DNA of 64,000 bases, taken from NCBI GenBank assembly GCA_028455995.1, contig JABELC010000004.1, positions 3,098,501 to 3,162,500 of the forward strand, in the 5' to 3' direction. Source of the DNA: Scleromitrula shiraiana (Eukaryota > Ascomycota > Leotiomycetes > Helotiales > Sclerotiniaceae). The translations under genes were made by a program, and so were the position numbers. The notes beneath the pieces are model-generated. The model worked only from the letters and a program-made list of their open reading frames with translations, was not told the origin of the DNA and did not search any database. Positions 49,443 to 61,890 of the stretch are shown here, one piece after another; position 1 is the stretch's first letter; the number at the start of each line of letters is the position of its first letter.

Positions 49443-50108
49443 ATGAATTGATTGATGGCTGTTTAGTTCGAGTTCGTAAGATTAAGACTATATCAGAATA
49501 TTTTAATTTGGAATGTTTTCATTAAAGGAGAAGTGACTCTGCACGGGAATTCCTTTGTAAATCTACATAAAATCAATACCTATCTTCAACATTGACTCCA
49601 ACATCAACTTGAACATCAACTTGACGATTAACTACAAGACTTTTCGTGGACTCGAAGCGACCTTTGAAACACAAAGTATCGTAACAGCCGAGAAGTAGTT
49701 ATGAATTAAACATTCAACGTACTAATCAGTCATAATAACAAGATCACCTTGTCTCGGGTGAGAATAGTTTGCTCGATATGGTGCGTGATCTTTTAATCGG
49801 AGATATACGGCGGACGGGGGACGGCGGACGCACCGTAAGCTTGTACCATTTGCTTACTCATTCTCATACTTCCGAAATCTTTTCGCTTTCGAGAAATGCA
49901 TCGGATCCGGAATGAGCGTTCTTGAAGAGTCATTTGTACCTCTTCAAAGGTTGGACTATTATTTAAGGAGAAATTCTTCCTCGCTCTATACAACATCGGA
50001 AAAGACTACGTCTCCTCTATGTTCATATCTACTTCACGATTTACAACCCCTCAATTCATTTTCATAATCTAAACGAGCACCCCAATTAAAATCTACGACA
50101 AAAATAAT
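49443..50108. other. Intergenic region
   Basis: About 670 bases without a supported gene. It includes a minus-strand frame at 49793-49996 with no motif. The right end holds the promoter and leader of the hydrolase gene. Confidence 0.4.
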
Positions 50109-50870
50109 ATGTCCAACAAACCTACAATAATCTTCATACCAGGAGCATGGCACCCAGCATCAATATGGGACAAAGTATCTTCGCTTCTCTCCACCCAACA
50201 ATACAAGTGCATTGCCATTTCCCTTCCGACACTTGAAGGTGATCCATCCATTTCCTTTGGGGACGATGTAAAAGCCGTCCAAAACGCCATTACAACAGAG
50301 ACTTCAGAAGGACATGATGTTATAATTGTTGGGCATTCTTATGGCGGTGCAGTAGGCCAAAGTGCAATCAAAGGGTTTGCGCGTCCAAAGGGAGATACTT
50401 TGGCTAGACGAGGATATGTAATTGGATATTTATCTATAGCTTCAGGGTTTGGTCAATCTGGAAAGAGTTTTCTTGACGCAATTGGGGGGACACCACCACC
50501 GTTTTGGAAGCTGGATCCTAGTGGATTTGGGGTATTGGTTGGTCCAACCAGAGAGCTATTTTATCATGATCTTCCCGAAGAAGAGGGCAATTATTGGGTT
50601 AGCCAGTTGCGGAACCACTCGTCGAGAGCGTTCACGGAGGGTGGAGAGTATTTTTATGCAGGGTGGTTGGATGTACCGGTTTGGATTTTGGTAACGGCGG
50701 ATGATCATGCGTTTCCGCTTGAGGTTCAGAGGATGATGGCGCAGGGTGTGAGGGATGCTGGGGCGGATGTTACTGTACGAGAGGTTGAGAGTAGTCATTC
50801 GCCGATGTTAAGTAGGCCTCAGGAAACTCTTGGGTTTATAGTAGATGCGGTGGCATCATTTGTGGGGTAA
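50109..50870 (+). CDS. Alpha/beta hydrolase
   Basis: Intronless frame of 253 residues. It begins K-P-T-I-I-F-I-P-G-A-W-H, an oxyanion-hole strand. The nucleophile elbow is V-G-H-S-Y-G-G-A, with serine 77. Later T-A-D-D-H-A-F-P holds the probable aspartate and E-S-S-H-S-P-M-L the histidine. This places it in the AB-hydrolase-1/6 group, which includes salicylate esterase-like and other small esterases. The substrate cannot be told from sequence. No signal peptide is seen, so it is probably cytosolic. It stands between the F-box-like gene and the GST-like gene, with no sign of a metabolic cluster. Confidence 0.85.
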   Translation: MSNKPTIIFIPGAWHPASIWDKVSSLLSTQQYKCIAISLPTLEGDPSISFGDDVKAVQNAITTETSEGHDVIIVGHSYGGAVGQSAIKGFARPKGDTLARRGYVIGYLSIASGFGQSGKSFLDAIGGTPPPFWKLDPSGFGVLVGPTRELFYHDLPEEEGNYWVSQLRNHSSRAFTEGGEYFYAGWLDVPVWILVTADDHAFPLEVQRMMAQGVRDAGADVTVREVESSHSPMLSRPQETLGFIVDAVASFVG

Positions 50871-51460
50871 GGAGGTAGGAACAATAGTATGGTAGAACCA
50901 AATTAGGCTTGTATTATTATACATCAATTCTCCTCCATGTAATCACGCTACGATATATATTTAGTGACTTGTACCGCAAATGAAATTTCCGAATCAACCA
51001 TTAATCGCCGAAGTAGCCATGAATTTCGCAACAAAATTCCCACTTGGAGCACCCTTGCACATCCAATTTCAGCAATCGTTACACAGTCTGCGCCACTGAT
51101 ATGCATCAACAAATTGAAGTTCATACCGAACATATCCAAATGTTCGATGTTGAAATTTTCGACAGCGGAACTCCTCATGTTCGGATTCTCTCATCGGAAT
51201 TGTTGCAACATAAAGTATGTAAAACATACTTGCATCGCATGAAATTTTGATCACGTTATGCGGTCAACTTTGCACAGCAAAATTTGTATGAGAGAGGGCG
51301 GCCCGCTAGTAGATCTTTGATGACCCTTGCATAACACGGGATTTGGGGTAAGGAAAATATGTTGTATTGATAGAGGTGTGGCATTAAAGACTATTAGTGT
51401 TTTGTATTTGAAGGAATGAAATTTCATCATGAATTTAGAGATAACCTTGAAAGAGACCAC

Positions 51461-52379
51461 TCATTGCCATTTTTCATAATCGGGAAAGTATTGAGAATGA
51501 ATCCTGCTCGCATAATCCATTACTGCAGGAAGAGACTGAACCATTTTTTTGGATACCGGAACACTATTGCTTGTTTAGTCGCACAGAAAAGAAATCGAAT
51601 TCAAACCCTTGCTTACCTTGTACTAATAAGCATCGAGATAATAAAACCAAAGAGCGTGGCATCTGCCTCAGTTGGATTTATACCGCCAAGACACCAGAAA
51701 GGTTCATTTCCCGTCGAACGGGATGATTTCCGACGAGAAGATTCTAGGAGATCATTTAGATTGTGCCATATCTCCTCTCTGAAATCCGATATCTCTTCGG
51801 ATGTATAGCGTCCGGTCCCTTGTCCGTATAGTGCGGCTGTGATTCGACGGTAGATCATAAATCCGACAAAGATACGCATTGGATATGGGACCTTTTCGAG
51901 GACTTTATCTCGCTGGGCGTAGTAATTGTCTACCCATTTTTCTCGCATCTATAATTAAGAATTGTCAGAAAATGCAAGTATTGAAACATAAATTTAGTGA
52001 AAGCAGAATCGTAGGGAGGATTGCAGTAACGTTTGAAAACACATACGCTATAAAAATATAGCTTGTCCTCCAAAAGAGCTCGAATTGCCAAATCTTGAGT
52101 TTTAGATACCGCATCTAAAGATGCATTAAGGTCAGGTAGAACTTCCGAATCTATCAGACTCTTGATGATGAGTCCCGAATCAGCAACCGTAACGGGAGCT
52201 GCATCTTCATTTTCCAGGGTTACATAAGGAATCTTTCCTTTAGGTGCTGCTCTTGGTGAGCCAGCTTCGGCATGGTATTTTACATTAGACAAACGAAGAT
52301 GAAATTCAAGTTTGGTAACAAATGGAGACTGAACATAACGGCCTGAATCTAACCAGCCACGGAATAGAGTGATCTTCAT
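51461..52379 (-). CDS. Glutathione S-transferase-like protein (Faxc/metaxin-type)
   Basis: Three exons (52379-52047, 51948-51617, 51563-51461) sum to 255 residues. The N-terminal thioredoxin-like half starts M-K-I-T-L-F-R-G-W and keeps G-K-I-P-Y-V-T-L-E-N and V-A-D-S-G-L-I-I-K-S-L, where D-S takes the place of the usual E-S of GSTs. The helical half includes D-N-Y-Y-A-Q-R-D-K-V-L and N-P-T-E-A-D-A-T-L-F-G-F. It ends with the family's Y-A-S-R-I-H-S-Q-Y-F-P. This pattern matches the failed-axon-connections/metaxin branch more than classical GSTs. Its role in fungi is not settled. It is divergent from the nucleoside transporter gene. Confidence 0.85.
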
Positions 52380-52987
52380 TGCAACAGCTTGGATGATTTA
52401 TTATGAAGATTGGAGAAATGAGATAGATTATGGTGGGATTCTGTTGAGAATTCAAGATACACAAAAGTACGTACAAGTGGAGGTTGGAGGCCTAACTATG
52501 CCTGCACTTTCCTGTGTTTGGTAGCACAGCTGTACGATCATGAAGAGGACAATAGTATATCATTCGAATCTGTTTTGACTTCAAAAGACTTAGACGAATA
52601 CATCATATGATGAAGAAGGGATTTTCGTCTCATCTGATTATAAGTAACGTAAAAATTGATCTGATCAAATATATCAAAATCTGATTACATCGATATCAAT
52701 AATTTAGATGATATAGTCGGGAGATGATCGGGATTTTAATTTATCCGACCGGAGTTTACCTAACGAGAGACATCCTCCAAAAACGTCACGGCAACTATAT
52801 CTATTATAAGCACATGGCAAACATCCATCAAAGGTTTCACAATCAAAATTTTATGATTGATCACACGTGTAGATCAATAGATATATGATATACTTTTGTT
52901 ATGTGATGAGCTAAACATCAGCATTTCCTACATTATTCCAAATACCGGTAGACTCCTTGCGTTAATCAATAGTCTCATTCTAACAAC
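52380..52987. promoter_or_regulatory. Bidirectional promoter region, GST-like and transporter genes
   Basis: The 608 bases between the two start codons are mildly AT-rich and contain no gene. A GATCA/TGATC-rich stretch lies near 52655-52690 and a related TGATTGATCACACGTG motif near 52853. Both promoters must be here. Confidence 0.4.
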
Positions 52988-54477
52988 ATGCGAGATTCCT
53001 TTGATAATAGAACGGCTATCGATAGATTACGATCTCTTTTTAGAAAATCCGACACCGAACCTGAATATGAGCCTATCTCGAGTAGTTCCAGTGTTCTCGG
53101 TGATGATGCCCGACATCCAGTCCTTACTTTACCAGATCAGGATGGAGGAGAATCTTTCTCATGGTTCGAATACTCGATCTTTATGCTACTCGGAGTAGCC
53201 ATGCTCTGGGCATGGTATGTATCACTTATGTTTCGGGAGCTGTCGGGAACGGTCGGGAGTGTGCAGAAGTTGACAATTTTGATAGGAATATGTTCTTAGC
53301 AGCGGCACCTTATTTCCAAAGTCGATTCCAAAATAATGAGAATGTTCTCCATCACTTCCAATCTGCGATTACCTCGGTGGGAACGGTTACGAATTTGGGC
53401 TCTATGCTACTTCTCGGCCATCTGCAATCAAATGCCTCGTATCCGAAACGAATCATCTCCTCCCTAATACTCAACACTGTCGTTTTCACTCTTCTCGCTA
53501 TATCGACTTCATACTTTCGAGATGTTTCAGCAGGTGGGTATTTGGCTTTTACACTTCTCATGGTTTTCGCAACTTCTTGTGCAACCGGGCTTCTACAAAA
53601 TGGCACATTTGCTTTCGCCTCGAGTTTTGGAAGACCGGAATATATACAAGCTATCATGACTGGGCAAGCTATTGCTGGGGTTCTGCCATCTGCGGCGCAA
53701 ATCCTCACAGTACTAGCTGTTCCATCCGCAAAACAATCTGCGGAAGCCAGTATAGCGGGAGCTGATGTCAAAGAAAACACAACCTCTGCTTTCATTTATT
53801 TCATGACCGCCACCATTATCAGCATTCTCACCCTTGTGTTTGTCTTCCCATTGGTTCGAAAACATAAACGCATTCTCATAAGTCGGGAAGCATCTTTGGC
53901 TGGTAGTGGGGATGAGTCGGCTGATCATGGAAAACGCCAATCTGTCAGCATGCTCACACTTTACAAGAAACTTAATTGGTTAGCAGCAGGAGTTATCATG
54001 TGTTTTACAGTAACAATGTTCTTCCCTGTATTCACCCAAAAAGTCGTCTCAGTCATTCCAGCCGATAAAGCTCCAAGGCTCTTCCAACCCGAAGCTTTCA
54101 TTCCCCTTGGATTTCTCGTCTGGAATATCGGAGATCTGTGTGGTCGACTTCTCACACTCGTTCCCACTCAATCAAGACCACGACCTATCCCACTATTCAT
54201 ATTTTCTATACTCCGAATAGCTTTCGTTCCCCTATACCTTCTCTGCAACATCGAAGGCCACGGTGCAAGAATCAACAGCGATGTATTTTATCTCCTTGTT
54301 GTCCAAGGTGGATTTGGACTAAGCAATGGCTGGCTAGGAAGTTCATGTATGATGGCCGCGAACAATTATGTGAATGAAAGTGAACGGGAAGCAAGCGGTT
54401 CGTTTATGGCCATGAATCTAGTGGCTGGTTTGATGGCCGGATCGCTACTGAGTTTTGCAGCTGCGGGGGTTTCTTGA
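52988..54477 (+). CDS. Equilibrative nucleoside transporter family protein
   Basis: Two exons (52988-53214, 53286-54477) give 472 residues. After a 50-residue cytosolic start comes the first helix F-M-L-L-G-V-A-M-L-W-A-W, completed across the intron by N-M-F-L-A-A-A-P-Y-F, the typical ENT W-N-x-F/L block. About ten more hydrophobic helices follow. They are split by a polar loop (R-K-H-K-R-I-L to G-K-R-Q-S) between the first six and last five. Also typical are W-N-I-G-D-L-C-G-R in the second half and S-N-G-W-L-G-S at the end. The yeast relative Fun26 carries nucleosides across the vacuolar membrane. Length and helix count are normal. Confidence 0.9.
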
Positions 54478-55807
54478 TTTGCCTTGATTGATAGTATTTA
54501 TGTTTGTTTATATGGAGGGATGGAGTTTATTGGCGGCGGCGTTATCAGCATTTTTACTTGCATGCATGGTTTGGCGTTGGGGCTAACTTTGCTGAACTGT
54601 TTAATCATTTGCATATATGGAGCTGAAGATACATCTATTGAGTGATCAGAATTTATCTAGATCACTTCTATCAATATTATCAAATTACTTCTACATCCCA
54701 TGATTTTATTTCCTTGAGAGATTTTAGTTCAATAAAGTGAGTGAGAATTAAACGTGGTTGGATTATGATACTTAGAAATAAGGGGAAGTATGTTTTGTGT
54801 TGAAATTTCCCATAACCAGCAAGGCTGTCGTCGGCTTAGGAGCTGCAGATGTATTCTCTAATGACGTTTTGGTTGCCATGAATATCATTTCGCTTGCATA
54901 TTTAATTCATCCAATATTAGCATTTATCCAAGTGAGGTTGATAGATATGAAGTGATTTTTAAAGGGTTCAGATGAAGTATTGTGGCTCACACTCTCAAAC
55001 TCATACAAGAAACATAATCCTCCAAGCTAAATCCTAGGAATCAACCAAACATACAAATGCAATGCAACTAATCTATGATCTTGTTTGGTTGAAACTGGCA
55101 GTATCAGTCTCTCAAATCTACGCGCTTAATGAAGCGACCCCTCCTCAGATCTCTAGATCTTTCCCAAATTTATCGTATTATATTGTCGATTGGCTCAACA
55201 ATATCTAGAAACACATCGCCTAGATCTACTACAATAAGTCGTAAGATATTTTTGAGGTCCACTGAACAAAGTGGGAAGGAAGGGTTAATTTCTACGTAAG
55301 TTTTGAAATCTTTTTACCGAAGTTTGTTGCTACTTACAACTACTCATTGCAGCAAAGTAGTTAACCCCCAAGTTCTAAATCTTCTTACCATAATTTATCT
55401 GTTTACTCTATCATGAACTTGGTAGTAATAACTTCTTAATCAGGACAGGAAATCAAGCTATTTGGGTGCTTTTTACTGATTTTCTCATCGTTTCTTCTCA
55501 TTTCCTCTCTATCATTCTATCCTTATCACTTTTCAAAAAGTCTCCTCGCTCTTTCCCTTTACGTTCGCAAACAAGCCATTATATATCCATAAATCTCTTG
55601 GCTATTCTGATTCTTATCAGTTTCATTACTTGAAACATTGGTTCATTGAATGTTTTTGAATAATTGCACACACATATATATCTGGAGTTGAGGACGCGCA
55701 GACCCGGTGGCATCAGCCAGAAAAAAAAGTCAACATCCATCACTAACAATTAAAACCTACAAAATAAAACAAATCACAGTACGGTCTGTTCCAAATTTGT
55801 TGCTTCA
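54478..55807. other. Intergenic region
   Basis: About 1.3 kb without a supported gene, holding the 3' end of the transporter and a long leader for the zinc-finger gene. The 90-codon frame at 55707-55979 is a shadow of the zinc-finger exon. Confidence 0.45.
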
Positions 55808-58800
55808 ATGGAGAATCGACAAGGTCTATTCCGATGCCCTTTCACAGGTTGCTTTGCACAGTATCCAACCGCACAAGGAGTGCATAATCATTATCGATGT
55901 CATCGCACAGATGCAGAGAAGCCATACAAATGCTCCGTTCCAGGCTGTGGTAGGTCTTATACTAGTATGCGTGGTCTAAACTACCATATTGGTCGAAATC
56001 ACCCTGCGGATGGAGATTCTGAGCCACACAAGTGCCCAGTGAACGACTGCAACCGGGGCTATTATTACCAGAGAGATTTGAGAATTCACCTGGCAAGCCA
56101 TGGTATATTCTATTGCACATCCTTGAGATGTTCATTTAGTTGTGACTCTAATGCGGGTTTACAGCTACATCGTCAGGTGAGTAGCTCTTCAGATACAATT
56201 GAGCAGAAAAATTTAACAAAACCCAAGCGTAATCACCTAGATAAGATCTATTCGCCCTCTCAACATAGAGCTATACTATCTTCATCACCTGGAGAACGAG
56301 ATGCTAGACCACCATTTGTTGAAAGACACTCCGCTCAAGCACCTTCCGACCAAACATATTTTGCTCAAACAAAACCTACTCAAGAACACTTTACTCAAAC
56401 GCATCCTACGCAAACATACCTTACTCAGGCGTATCCTATCCAAGTACACGCTGCTCAAACACATCACACTCCAACATATCCCGCTCAAACATATCCCGCT
56501 CAAACATACTTCGCTCAAGCGCACCCTGTTCAACCACACTTTACTCACACACATCCCACTCAAACACACACCCCTCAAATACATCCCACTCAAACACATT
56601 CTACTCAAATAGACACTGCTCAATCACGCTCTAATCAGACACACCCTACCCAAACACATTCTCTTCAACCACGTGCTACTCGAGTCCCCTCTGCTCAAAC
56701 ATGTCCCGCTCAACAACAGGCTGTTCAAACAAACTCTGTCAAAACATTCTTCACCATCAAAAAGGAAGAAGGTGGCGACAAGCAATTAGTGCCACAGGGG
56801 AATCATACCAAGAAGGGTTGGAAATGCCCACAGATAGGTTGCAAATATTATTCACCAGAAGAAAGTCGATTAATTATTCATTGGGAGGTATTTCATGATT
56901 TTTATTCAATTTCCCTTCATTTGCTAGGCTGTAGGCAGTTTTACTACAGTCTACAGTATACAGGTACTCCAGCTAATTAATCTGATTCACTTCAGTTCCG
57001 TCATCCCAATATTAGATCTCCAAAATACATTACTGATTTGATTTCCGAAATTTCGGAGCTCGGATCAAGACCAACCGTAGATCATTTACAAACAATTTTG
57101 CCATCTCAAAGAGCTGGAGTCCGGCCAGGTTCTATCTCAGGTAAATCTTCTTTCCATCTATTTTATATCGAAGCAAATTTTCTTTCTACTTCCTTACAAC
57201 AAAGATTATTTCCAGTAGTCCTCGCAATATCATTTGCATTATCTAGATGGAAAATATTAATCCAGAAGATATAGATTTGCTAACAGCTACTACTTCTCAA
57301 GACCAACAACGTTTGATAAGTGACATTGTTCAAGAGGAAAGCACGATAGTAAGTCTCAAACACCATTTTCTTCTGGATCTTTGATTTCATTTCATTGTTG
57401 TGAGCAAGATTGAGCATTCAAAAATTCTTTCCGCCGTGTATATGAATTATTATGAGTATTTCATACAACTGGGTCGAATGACAGATCTTTCTTCCCCCAA
57501 ACTGATTATTTTTCTTCAACTTGAACTTCAACTTTGACTTATACTTTTAATTCATCTTTGACATTGACTAATTTGAGTTTTAATAATTCTAGGAAAGAGC
57601 TAATCGACCGATGGCACCACATCTTAGCGCGCCCCAAGACAGAGAGCATGCCCCTGTTATCGACTCTCCTCGTCACGAGCCTAGTATCGCTCAGACTCCT
57701 CTCTCCACTCGTCGTCATGCTGTCATACCTGTAGCCCAGTCTCATGGACCTGTTGAATTTGGCAACAATCATCCTGTTTCTCGTGAACAATCAAAAAGTC
57801 CTCTTTCTGCCTCTCCAGAAGAAGATGCTGATGATGAAGACGACCATGAAGAAGATGATGATAATGGCTCAGATGGTCTTTTCGTCTCATCTAAACCCGA
57901 AGAAGCTGCTGCTGCTAATGGAGAGTTAAATGGCAATGAGAGATCCCATACTCTTAGTCGTCGTGCCTTGTTTGGCTCAAGCAGGATTTTGATAAACGAG
58001 AACCTTCCAAATGAAGTCGATATGAGACCAGAGCATGTCCAAAAAGCGGAAAGAAAAGCCAATAGAGCCAAGGAAATGGAGAGCATTAATGGCAAGAATC
58101 CCACATATAGAGCTAAGGAACGTGAGAACATCAATGGCAGCAGCACTACAAATGGCAGATCTTCTGGATACATCAAATCTTATTACAGCGAGGACGAAGA
58201 TAGAAGACGCTCACACGACTCTGAGTTTCCTTCCAATGCAACCACACCCTTTGAGTTAAGGAGTGCGAATGATCCTTCGCCGGGTGCTCTATCGTCAGAG
58301 GACGAAGATCCACTAAAAAAGATTTACGAGGGTCGCGGTTCACCGACATTATCTCCACGTGCGCCATACGACTCATATCATCCTTACGCTGCCGATATTC
58401 AAGCAGCAAGAAAATCACGATCACAAAGTTCATTGGAAGGAGAAAAGTACGTACGTGAACGTGAACGCTTTCCTTCCCCTGGTGTTCCGGCCCATACTAG
58501 ATATGGACTTGATAACCTCCCACCACCCGATGAACAACGACCTCGTGGTGTATTTTTGTGTGATTTCGCAGCGGTTCGTGCAGAAGATTTGTTTGGTATG
58601 GAAGAAATTGGTTTCAAAATTGAGGAACCAACCGAGAGAGAGAAGGAGATCAAGAAAGAATTGGACAAGGAAAAGAAAAGACTGTTATTTGAGGGTCGGG
58701 GTAGAAGAGGGGAGGGCCATAGTTTTACTAGTCATAACGATCCAGCATGGAACTACCTTAGCTTTGAGTACGATGCTAGAACTGGACCTGCTGCGCGAGT

Positions 58801-59311
58801 GGAGAGGGAGAAAGACGGCTGGGCTTTTGGTGGAGCCGGGATGATGGGTGGTGGCCGCGGTGTTGGCGGTGTTGGTGGTATTGGCGGTATTGATATCGAA
58901 GGTGGCGTACGTCTTGCTGTTGGTGGTGCTGGTGCTGGAGGAGCTGATGGGGCTGGTGGGGTTCATGCAGGTGAGGGAGGCGAGGGAGGATCAGTTAGGG
59001 GTCGTCGTGGTAAAGGAAATAGACCAACTTGTGCTGGACCAGCAAGATCGAAGAGAAAGTACCAGTGGAAGGACGGGGCTAACAAGAACAAGAAGAGAAG
59101 TTATAGAAGTGGAGAGAAGGGAATCACCTCGGTGAGCCAGGCCGATGGTTCGGACGAGAGATCTGGCCGCCCTGGTGAGAGAGAGTCATTGTCCCTAGAG
59201 AATTTGGACAATGACGCTCGGGAGATTGACCGTCAACGAGTTCAACGGAAGCGGGGAGGGGTAGAACTGAAGCTGGAATATGAAGATAATGAGGATTTTG
59301 TGATGGTTTGA
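55808..59311 (+). CDS. C2H2 zinc-finger protein with pentapeptide repeat and Gly-rich tail
   Basis: Start M-E-N-R-Q-G-L-F-R-C. Three standard C2H2 fingers follow (C-x4-C-x12-H-x3-H, C-x4-C-x12-H-x4-H and C-x4-C-x12-H-x3-H) within residues 9-97, then a partial fourth. Residues about 173-309 are a tandem five-residue repeat (x-Q-T-x-x, often H-P-T-Q-T). A last finger, C-P-Q-I-G-C..H-W-E, is completed only by splicing GAG|GTATTT to F-R-H after CTTCAG. Two later introns run from about 57140 to 57269 and 57349 to 57592. The end exon (from about 57593) carries an acidic D-D-E-D-D run, then F-L-C-D-F-A-A-V-R-A-E-D-L, a helix of K/E, a G-V-G-G-V-G-G run and a basic C-terminus. It is a probable DNA-binding protein, target unknown. 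Confidence 0.75.
56300..56740 (+). repeat. 15-bp tandem repeat inside zinc-finger gene
   Basis: About 27 degenerate copies of a 15-base unit of the type CCTACTCAAACACAT, in frame, giving a five-residue repeat. Copies differ mostly in the first and last codons. Such arrays commonly vary in copy number between strains. Confidence 0.85.
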
Positions 59312-60595
59312 CTGGGGCGGAAGCACGGGATGGTGATTTGAATAGGAAGGGAGTTTCTATGGTTATGGGATAAGTACATGTTGTTTTGCTCTCTTGCTGC
59401 GAGATTTTCGGATAGTTCTAAGTACGGAGTTTCATCTGATTATCCTTTATATTTAGAGCAAATGAGATATATTTCTTACCTCTATTCGTCAGTTCGTTTG
59501 TTTAGTTAGCTTATCACAATGATTATTACTTTTAATTCAGGGTCATAAATAGGTGAGGGGAAACGAAGTCAGTCCAACTGTTATAGATCTTCAAGTTATT
59601 GAATCACAAATCGCTAGAAAATAATGTGAAAAATACATTACCTGGGGAAGAAAAAGAGGATGATCAGACTATATGTCGATACGATAAATAAAAGTGGGGA
59701 GACTCCTGAGAGAAGATGGAAGGTTGGTAGGTATAGGACTGATGGAGTCGAGATGGTAAAGTTGGATATTCGACTAGCTTTCGGAAACTTGAGGATTTGT
59801 TGAAAGTTTGCAATGGGACATGAGATGAGTTGTATTGATTGTCTAGAACTATGGGGTGTATTTAGAGGACAGTAAGTATTCAATCTGTGGTTATGCAATG
59901 ATTGGTGATTGGTATTTGAAGTGAGTAAGGAGATTGAGGAGTATATTTGGACTCCGAGTATTGGAGATGAGAGGATTATGCTGGATTGTTTGGATATGGA
60001 AGTGAAATTTGTGATGAATGTTGAAGAGTTAGGATAAGTAGATCTTAAGTGTTGTGGTGGTTGCGAAGATAGAGGGGGTATGTGTTTGTTATTTTGAGGG
60101 AAGTAGCTTTTAATAATTGGATGGATGATGAGTACTATTGAGAACAACGCATCTTCTTAAGTCAAGTCATGTAATGAATGTTAGATCATTGCAAATGTAT
60201 TGGTGATGAAACCAGGAGGATTGAATTACTACATCATCGAGCTTGGAATCACACCGGACAGTAATTTATCAAAAGTAGACAAGTAGAAGCTATGGGCTCA
60301 ATTCATGGAGACGTTTATCGAAGTTACCATTATACAGCGGGTACAGTCATAATATTCAGAAATAAGGAGTTGGTGGAAAATAGACTTTAAAGCTTCATTG
60401 AAAAGAAAAGCTAGGTTAATAACCCTTTTTCTTCAAGGTCATAGTTCAAACCAGATCAAGCAATTGTTACATAAGCCATGCGATCTTTGAGTGCTTTACT
60501 ACTGAATTACAATATCAGAATGCTACCAGTTAACTTTTCAAAAGACGGTAGTTTTGAAACAAATACGCATCTATAACTGCTTGAAAAGAGTCCCC
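59312..60595. other. Intergenic region
   Basis: About 1.3 kb. A 169-codon minus-strand frame (59638-60147) is rich in S, I, N and H and looks like chance reading of purine-biased DNA. No family motif is present. Confidence 0.45.
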
Positions 60596-61890
60596 AGTAT
60601 GGATTTTATCCCAATGCTGGTCCCGAGTACCGAGAGATTGCGCGATAATTGTATACGCTTGAGACTGCACTTCGTCAAGTAAAGAGGTTAGATTTGGAAC
60701 CATCTCAATACGGAGAGGGCATTGCCTTACAAAGAGCTGTCTCACAGTGTCACAGAACTATCGATGAATTTTGGACTAAAGTACAAAAGTACCAGCCTCA
60801 TCTTCAGGAAGGTGGTTCGTCTTCACGGTTGAGAGATGGCTGGATGAAAATCAAGTGGACTCTATGTAAGAGCGAAGATCTCGCTAAGTTTAAAGAGGAT
60901 TTTGTTGGTCATACGGAGTCAGTACAGCTGTTACTTACGACCGTTCAAATGTAAGTTGATATATCCAGCTGGATCAAAATGCGATGGGTAAAGATAGTGA
61001 TGATTCTAGGGCATCGATGAGAATAAATGAACAACAGCAGAAGAACCAATATGGGAGTCTTTTGAGAAGAATTCAGGAATCATATTTCATTTGCATGGAT
61101 CGGTTGTCAAATGTTTCAGGGAGCATATTGAGGCAAGAAACGGAAATTAATGAACACACTTTTTGAAAACGATACTGAGTATTGGGTAATTGGTAATGGC
61201 GTTGAGCAAGGGAAGCAAATCTTACAAACGACAGCTTCAGTGTTGCAAGTATTTGAATGTATCATGATTAGCAAGCAGGTATTGAAAATCGAGCAGACAA
61301 ATATTCAAATCTTTTAGATGGTCCCCCAGATTCATAACATAGTTACCATCATTACGGGACAAATAGAACGCCAACAGCCCATTTATCTTGTTGATGCTCT
61401 AGGAAGACATAGTCCTTTTCATCTAGAATTCATCCGGTTTAGAGAGCTAAGTCCATGACTTCAAATCTCAATTATTTCAAAGACTAAACATATAGGCGTT
61501 AGTTTCTGTGCTGAAATCAAACTTCAAAGCAGTAAGTATTGCTGCAGATATGATCGACCATGGTGATTTTGCTATTCAAGAAGCTGCCACAAAGCGTGAT
61601 ATCTCACTTACAGATGAATGGGATTCATGCTTTTCACTCGGCGAGAGAGTGAAGATGTGTATGATCTTCAAACTGAGTTCCACTTCCCATGGCTGCCCAC
61701 GATGTGCGGCTGTGTGTGGAGGAAATTGGGAAATGGAAGTTAAATGGTAGGATCTAAAAGATGCAATATTGCCAGATTAAACTGACGTCTAGAAGTTCTG
61801 AGTGCAATATGAGTTTCCGAATGATACCGCAGCAGGTCAATGACTCCGTCAGCCACTATGCTAAAGGTTTTGTGCCATGGTGGAGAAATG
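60596..61890 (+). pseudogene. Decayed fungal protein with ubiquitin-like domain (ULD_2-type)
   Basis: Protein-like segments lie in the order of a known fungal family. A helical N-terminal part (T-L-E-T-A-L-R-Q-V-K-R, L-R-D-G-W-M-K-I-K-W) is preceded in frame by P-E-Y-R-E-I-A-R and then a TAA at 60646. A second helix follows (L-L-R-R-I-Q-E-S-Y-F). Next comes, after a GTATTG..TTTTAG intron, G-Q-I-E-R-Q-Q-P-I-Y-L-V-D-A-L-G-R, H-L-E-F-I-R and S-V-L-K-S-N-F-K, and last F-A-I-Q-E-A-A-T-K-R-D. The last parts fit the ULD_2 ubiquitin-like fold found in fungal STAND-associated proteins. Breaks are the stop at 60646, a stop and frame change near 60955, and a splice donor that reads CTAAGT instead of GTAAGT at about 61448. 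It looks recently inactivated. Confidence 0.6.

Noticed and set aside
59638..60147. 169-codon minus-strand frame
   Set aside because: Composition is that of chance reading of purine-rich DNA, with no motif and no splice partner.
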